NCBI GenBank assembly: GCA_027596035.1
Contig: JADGJA010000134.1
Coordinates: forward strand, 1 to 38,497
Direction: 5' to 3'
Length of the DNA: 38,497 nt
From: Thoreauomyces humboldtii
Taxonomy: Eukaryota > Chytridiomycota > Chytridiomycetes > Spizellomycetales > Powellomycetaceae
This document shows, piece by piece, positions 34,283 through 38,497 of this stretch; the first letter of the stretch is position 1, and each line of letters begins with the position of its first letter. The notes below the pieces were generated by a model, which was not told the DNA's origin, searched no databases, and was given only the letters and a program-made list of their open reading frames with translations. A program made the position numbers and the translations under genes.

Positions 34283-34788
34283 AAAAGACCGACTCGTTGG
34301 GTTCTCAACGGAGGTGTCTGGCATCCACCCTGCGAAGATAATAACCGCGATCGGAGCAGTCTCCGTCCTTTACGACAAGAAAGGAGTATTATCAGAACAT
34401 CATCGTGTGCCTCGAACAAGACGGGAAAAGCTCAAGGGAAATACAACCGTCGGCACAGTCGACCGTGACCACGGGGCGATGATGCACTCAGTAGTTAGCA
34501 GCTTATCCTTCCAAAGTCGGATACAATGTCTTCCGGACACACCCAAATCTGGTTGAATGTGTATCAGGACGTCAGGAAGCTATGAGCGGGCCGAAACATC
34601 GCAAAGTCGGCACGGACAACTGGATGCGGGGTCCTCCCCGTGAGAGGCCGCTTGCGATGAAGTCTATGCAACCCCAGTCGACGCGGAGGCGATGGCGTGC
34701 TGAAGGCTGCCTTGTGCACCCGTGATACGGGACATGCAATGGTTTTGTAAGTCCAACCGCGTCTGCCGGGCACTGATTCCACGAAGCG

Positions 34789-34798
34789 CCTATATAGG
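34789..34798. promoter_or_regulatory. CArG-box palindrome CCTATATAGG
   Basis: A perfect match to CC(A/T)6GG, the site of SRF/Mcm1-type MADS-box factors, stands in the gene-poor interval. A related CTATATGG lies just downstream near 34808. No target gene is evident. Confidence 0.3.
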
Positions 34799-35581
34799 AC
34801 CACGTTTCTATATGGCTGGCGCAGGGCCCCTTGGATCAACTCGTGGAGGTCGCTGTGTACCAGGTCGACGACATTCCTGCGCTATTGGAGATGATTAGAA
34901 CGAACGAAGACCGCGCGAGTCCTTGGGGGGGAACGACTGCCTGAGGACTGCGCAATGAATGACGGCAGGGATGCAGGAAGCCCCGCCGTACCAATACGAC
35001 GAGCTGATCAGCCTGAGCTGAGCCGAGCAGCTCGAGCCTCGAGGCTTTTCAGGAGCCTCTCGCGGTCTGTACAGGACGCAGGCTCGGAGAAGCTCTTTCT
35101 CCGGATCGGGACGACATCGCTTTCACCAAACTGACACGCCGCCTTCATCAAGCACGTGAAGGAATACGCCATGAGGCTTGGCGATCGCCGTTCCTGGACG
35201 TCCCGCAGGTGTATGGGAGGCATGCCGGGCCGACGTGATGTGCGCTAATTCATTGAGCGGGCGTCGCTCAGCGAGCCACCTTTTGCCCGAATGACCATCG
35301 GGACGTCCCGGGGGCAATTGTGAATTGTCATCTGCCTGGGCAGCAATGGCCCGCAAAGCCGGGGGGACTTGTCCTGAAACGGCAATTTTCGGCAGCGCGC
35401 GTGTGCGAGTCCGCGTGACAGCGGACGAAAGCATGAGTAATTCGCCAAAAGTCCCGCTTCCGTGTGTCCCTACTTTTCCCGGCGCCTACTCCGTCGCCCA
35501 CAGGTCATATGCTCGTGTCGAAAGGGGCCGCATATGATGGCGAGAAAGGATGGGCGTCACGACCCCTTTGCTGTTGCTTGG

Positions 35582-36110
35582 AAATATATATATGTGCACT
35601 CAAACGAACGTGAGCACCCTGCCTCCCGCTACATGTCATTCCGTTCGACAAAATACCTTTACCGAGCATTCCCTCCTCATCGGCGAGGCCCACCGACCAC
35701 GCTTCAACACATCTGCCTGCACTTACTTCTCTTCTCGCGCTCGCTCGTATCTCAGTCGTCGTCGTCACCGACACCAATCCAGCCCTTTCCCCACGACCAA
35801 AGGTGTCACACTCTCGTTTTGGCGACGTCGTCGCCATCCTTCACAGCTCAACTCTTTTCGACTGCTCGACTTTGCTTCCCTCCGCTCCCACCCGACGACG
35901 TCGTTCCCCACCAGGCTCCCTTTCCACCATGTTGGCATCCTGGTCATGTCGCCTCGTCTCCGTGCAATCGACCTCGCCTTCCAGTCATCACAAGTCGGTC
36001 ATGGGACGAAGCCTTCGCAAATGGACAGAAGTCACGGGACAGGGTCATGTAGGCACAACGACGGACGGAAGACAGAGAGATCAAGTATGAGTTCGCACAG
36101 CGAAAGGGAT
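35582..36110 (+). other. Candidate orphan transcription unit (TATA box, CT-rich leader, 139-aa ORF)
   Basis: An AAATATATATATG element (35582-35594) is followed by a strongly pyrimidine-rich stretch (about 35690-35940), the arrangement typical of active fungal promoters and leaders. The first ATG downstream, 35633, opens a 139-aa frame to 36052 that is Ser/Pro-rich and has no recognisable domain. It converges on the sugar transporter, and longer antisense frames run into that gene. It could be a noncoding RNA, a short-peptide gene or a decayed gene. Confidence 0.25.
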
Positions 36111-36229
36111 CTATTATTGGATCAAAACCAAAACATCGAAACGGAAGAGAATGGATGGTGGAGGGGAGCGAAAGAAAGACAAACTAGGAGGAAGGAGAGA
36201 AGAGGAGGAAGGAGATCGAGTGCCAGACT

Positions 36230-37744
36230 CTACGCCTTGATGTCCTTGACGGCCTCGACGTCGGCGTCGAAGGTCTTGGAGGAGTCGTGGTGGACGAGAG
36301 GAGGGGATCCGAAGAGCTCGTCCATGTCCTCGAGGGACTTGCCTCGGGTCTCGGGGATGCAGAAGTAGGTGTACGCTCCACCGAGGAGGGACATGAGTCC
36401 GAAGATGAGGTACACGTAGAACGTGACGGCGGTCGAGAGGGGGGGTCCGGCCTTGGCGATGACGGCGTTCCAGAGCCAGTTGGAGGCGGTGGCGATGCCG
36501 GTACCCTTGGATCGGACTCGGAGGGGGAAGATCTCGGACTGGTAGACCCAGACCATGGGTCCCCAGGTGGCGGCGAAGGAGGCGACGAAGCCAAACAGGG
36601 AGAAGACGGCGAGCCAGGCGAAGCCCTTTCCGTGGGGGATGAGACCCGAGAAGAGGCAGGCGAGGAGCTGGCACACACCCATGCCGATGGCACCCCACAT
36701 CAAAAGCTTTCTGCGACCGGATCGCTCGACGAGGTACATGCCGGGGAAGGTTCCGACCATGTTGACGAAGTTCTGGGCGATGTTGAAGGGAATGGAGGCA
36801 TCGTCGTAGGAGAAGCCCATCTTCCGGATCAGGTCGGGAGCGTAGTACATGATGAAGTTGATACCGGTCCACTGCTGGAAGAACTGGAGCATGAAGCCGA
36901 TGAGGACACGGTTACGGATTCCGGGCTTGAGGAGCTCAGTGAACGAGGCGTTGCCGATCTGACGTTCCATCTCGATGGACTCCTTGATCTCACGGTACTC
37001 GGCCTGGACGGCGGGGTCCTCGATGGGCATGCCACGGAGGCGAGCAAGGATCTTGGTGGCCTCGGAGTCGCGGTCACGGTTGGCCAACCAACGGGGAGAG
37101 AAGGGCATGAAGAGGTTGAGGAGGAGTACGGCGACACCGGGAACGAGCTGCATGCCGAGGGCCAGACGCCAGCGGATGTCAGTCTCGTCCGAAGTCTTGA
37201 TGATGATGGCGTTGATACACGAGGCGACGAAGATACCGATGGTGACCATGAGTTGCTGCACGCTGACCATTCGACCACGGAGGTGGTTGGGAGCAGTCTC
37301 GGCGATGAACATGGGGACGACCATGGAAAGCATTCCGATACCGAGACCGCCGATGACACGGCCAGTGATGAGCATGCCGTAGGTTTGGGCGGCGGTCTGG
37401 AGGGTGGCTCCGGTCACGAAGAGAAGACCACCGATGAGGATGGAACGCTTGCGGCCGAGGATGTCGGCCGTGTAGGAGACGATCAGGGCTCCAGCGAGAC
37501 ATCCGAGGAGGAAGGACATGGTGATGTTTCCGGTGACGCTGTCGTGGTTGGGGTTTTTGAGCCATGTCATGGGGTTATTCGCCTGACTGGTGTCCGGTCC
37601 GTAGTGGGTGATGTCAAAGTAAGCACCGAAGGTCGAGTCCATAGCGAGGACCTGACCGATGACTCCGATCTCGTAACCGAAGAGCATGCCTCCCATGGCC
37701 GCTGCGAAAGCGACCATGAAGTTGTAAACGTTGGAACCACCCAT
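36230..37744 (-). CDS. MFS sugar (hexose) transporter
   Basis: A single exon encodes 504 aa of the sugar porter family, which carries hexoses across the plasma membrane. Twelve membrane segments can be followed. Family signatures are GYEIGVIGQ in TM1, LGRKRSI after TM2, GRVIGGLGIGMLSMVVP with AETAPNHLRGRMV in the first half, QQWTGINFIMYYAP in TM7, RSGRRKLL, and PETRGKSLEDMDELF at the end. N-terminal residues are few and there is no long signalling tail, so it is a transporter rather than a glucose sensor. The start ATG (37744) is the first after a TATAAAT box at 37877-37883. Codon use is very C/G-ending and intron-free, suggesting strong expression. Hexose versus pentose or polyol specificity cannot be told by eye. 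Confidence 0.93.
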   Translation of the reverse strand: MGGSNVYNFMVAFAAAMGGMLFGYEIGVIGQVLAMDSTFGAYFDITHYGPDTSQANNPMTWLKNPNHDSVTGNITMSFLLGCLAGALIVSYTADILGRKRSILIGGLLFVTGATLQTAAQTYGMLITGRVIGGLGIGMLSMVVPMFIAETAPNHLRGRMVSVQQLMVTIGIFVASCINAIIIKTSDETDIRWRLALGMQLVPGVAVLLLNLFMPFSPRWLANRDRDSEATKILARLRGMPIEDPAVQAEYREIKESIEMERQIGNASFTELLKPGIRNRVLIGFMLQFFQQWTGINFIMYYAPDLIRKMGFSYDDASIPFNIAQNFVNMVGTFPGMYLVERSGRRKLLMWGAIGMGVCQLLACLFSGLIPHGKGFAWLAVFSLFGFVASFAATWGPMVWVYQSEIFPLRVRSKGTGIATASNWLWNAVIAKAGPPLSTAVTFYVYLIFGLMSLLGGAYTYFCIPETRGKSLEDMDELFGSPPLVHHDSSKTFDADVEAVKDIKA

Positions 37745-38497
37745 GGCGAAAGGTTGCAACCGGGTGTGCGCGGGTAGTTGTTGGGGGTGTTGTGAGGGGA
37801 AGCGCAAGTGTGAGAGAGTAGAGAAGTAAGAAGGCTGGCTTGAAGCGAGAGGCGAGGACGGGCGGGCAAGCTAGGCATTTATAGTCGACCTCCCCCCTCA
37901 TCGCGATGGCTCTCGCCGCTCGCTCTGTCCGCAGGAGTTTCCTCGCCGAGGAGCCTGGTTGGGGGTTGGTTGCCACACAGAGAGCCTCTCCAGCGCCCGT
38001 CCCCCTCATCTCGCAAAAGGGTTCGCGAGCCGTTTTTGCGGTTTCTCGTTCGCGGCGGTCACACCGAACCGTGTTAGTCGCCCTTCCTTTTTCGGTTTCT
38101 GCCGGCTCCGCGGATGCTCCGAGCAGCGGCTACCGCGTCGTTTTGGTGCGAAACTCTTTCCTCCTTGCCCCTTAGACGGCCAACCCCCACCCGCGTGACC
38201 TCCCCATTGTGGCCCCGTGATGTGCGCAAAAACGAGAGCTGCACGAGCTACTGTACCCCGGCCAAGTCGTCGGTGGCTTGCACCCTCCCTGCCCGCTCGG
38301 TCTTGACGAGGTGTGCGCGAAAGCCCATCGATGGGAGCCGTTGGCATTAACAACAATTCTTTGTGCACGCTTGCTGTACGTTAACGCCTGATCTCTCCCA
38401 AGCACCATTCCTATCTCATCTGTATCTCTACACTTGTTCACTCAGCATCACTGTTTCCCCACCGATGCGATGCGTTCTGGATCCCCCTCTCCTGTCC
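37745..38497. other. Upstream region of the sugar transporter
   Basis: This holds the transporter leader, its TATA box and about 600 nt of further upstream DNA to the window edge. A few CCCCAC/CCCCGG sites (38185, 38256, 38457) resemble CreA/Mig1 motifs but are too short to trust. No coding region is supported. Confidence 0.45.
37877..37883 (-). promoter_or_regulatory. TATA box of the sugar transporter
   Basis: The minus strand reads TATAAAT, about 135 nt upstream of the ATG at 37744. The leader below it is pyrimidine-rich on the gene strand, as expected for a strong fungal promoter. Confidence 0.6.

Larger units (their letters stand above)
33247..36229. other. Gene-poor interval of about 3 kb
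   Basis: No reading frame here shows recognisable domains, and I found no tRNA or transposon. Visible items are a tandem TTATCGCG followed by ACGCGT near 33406-33427, a 21-bp direct repeat (34239-34282), a CArG-type palindrome (34789), a 12-bp palindrome CGGGACGTCCCG (35299-35310), and a TATA-led CT-rich region from 35582. A poorly conserved or noncoding gene cannot be excluded. Confidence 0.5.

Noticed and set aside
33838..34419. Minus-strand 193-residue frame in the gene-poor interval
   Set aside because: Arg/Ser-rich with no motif, no promoter signal and no codon bias like the real genes.
36287..37777. Plus-strand open frame of 496 residues over the sugar transporter
   Set aside because: Asp/Glu/Gly/His-rich composition is the reverse reading of a C-ending-codon membrane protein; no domain is seen.
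38185..38462. CreA/Mig1-like CCCCAC/CCCCGG sites above the sugar transporter
   Set aside because: Six-base degenerate motifs are expected by chance in 750 nt of GC-rich DNA.

Overview
This window looks like nuclear DNA of a basidiomycete fungus. All large genes are eukaryotic and most are cut by short spliceosomal introns: about 63 introns were placed by eye, most 50-80 nt long, with GT..AG ends and CTAAC/CTGAC-like branch sites. Gene content (fused URA2, PAT1, DED1, SPT4, PP2A-A, a CABLES-type cyclin) and tight spacing suggest a compact, probably yeast-like species. Tremellomycete-like intron architecture is an impression, not proof. I see no tRNA, rRNA, transposon, CRISPR array or prokaryotic-style operon.

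Layout, left to right. 56-6905 (+): URA2, the fused carbamoyl-phosphate synthase / aspartate transcarbamylase. 7476-11260 (+): a five-membrane-segment protein with prominin/Tweety-like topology. 11637-12002 (-): SPT4. 12334-13014 (-): a small secreted or ER-anchored protein of unknown function. 13302-15463 (+): a CABLES-like cyclin-box protein with eleven exons. 15872-19018 (+): PAT1. 19268-20276 (+): a divergent Rab-like small GTPase. 20696-23433 (-): a C2 plus class-3 lipase protein. 23783-25168 (-): a seven-membrane-segment protein. 26203-28231 (+): DED1 RNA helicase. 28642-30411 (-): cytosolic seryl-tRNA synthetase. 30741-33246 (+): PP2A scaffold subunit A. 33247-36229: a gap of about 3 kb without a convincing gene. 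36230-37744 (-): hexose-type sugar transporter, with its promoter filling the right edge.

The genes are not an operon or an obvious cluster. Themes are housekeeping: pyrimidine synthesis, transcription elongation, mRNA decay and translation initiation (SPT4, PAT1, DED1), tRNA charging, phosphatase signalling and sugar uptake. Divergent pairs sharing a promoter are unknown protein/CABLES, 7-TM protein/DED1 and SerRS/PP2A-A. Convergent pairs are prominin-like/SPT4, GTPase/lipase and DED1/SerRS.

The points most worth a second look are the prominin-like protein, the GTPase with a broken G3 motif and no prenylation cysteine, the PP2A-A intron that splits the stop codon, stop-free in-frame introns that could be missed in annotation, a CT microsatellite acting as a splice polypyrimidine tract, and a TATA-driven orphan region near 35.6 kb. 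All exon models were read by eye and checked only for reading-frame closure and motif continuity.
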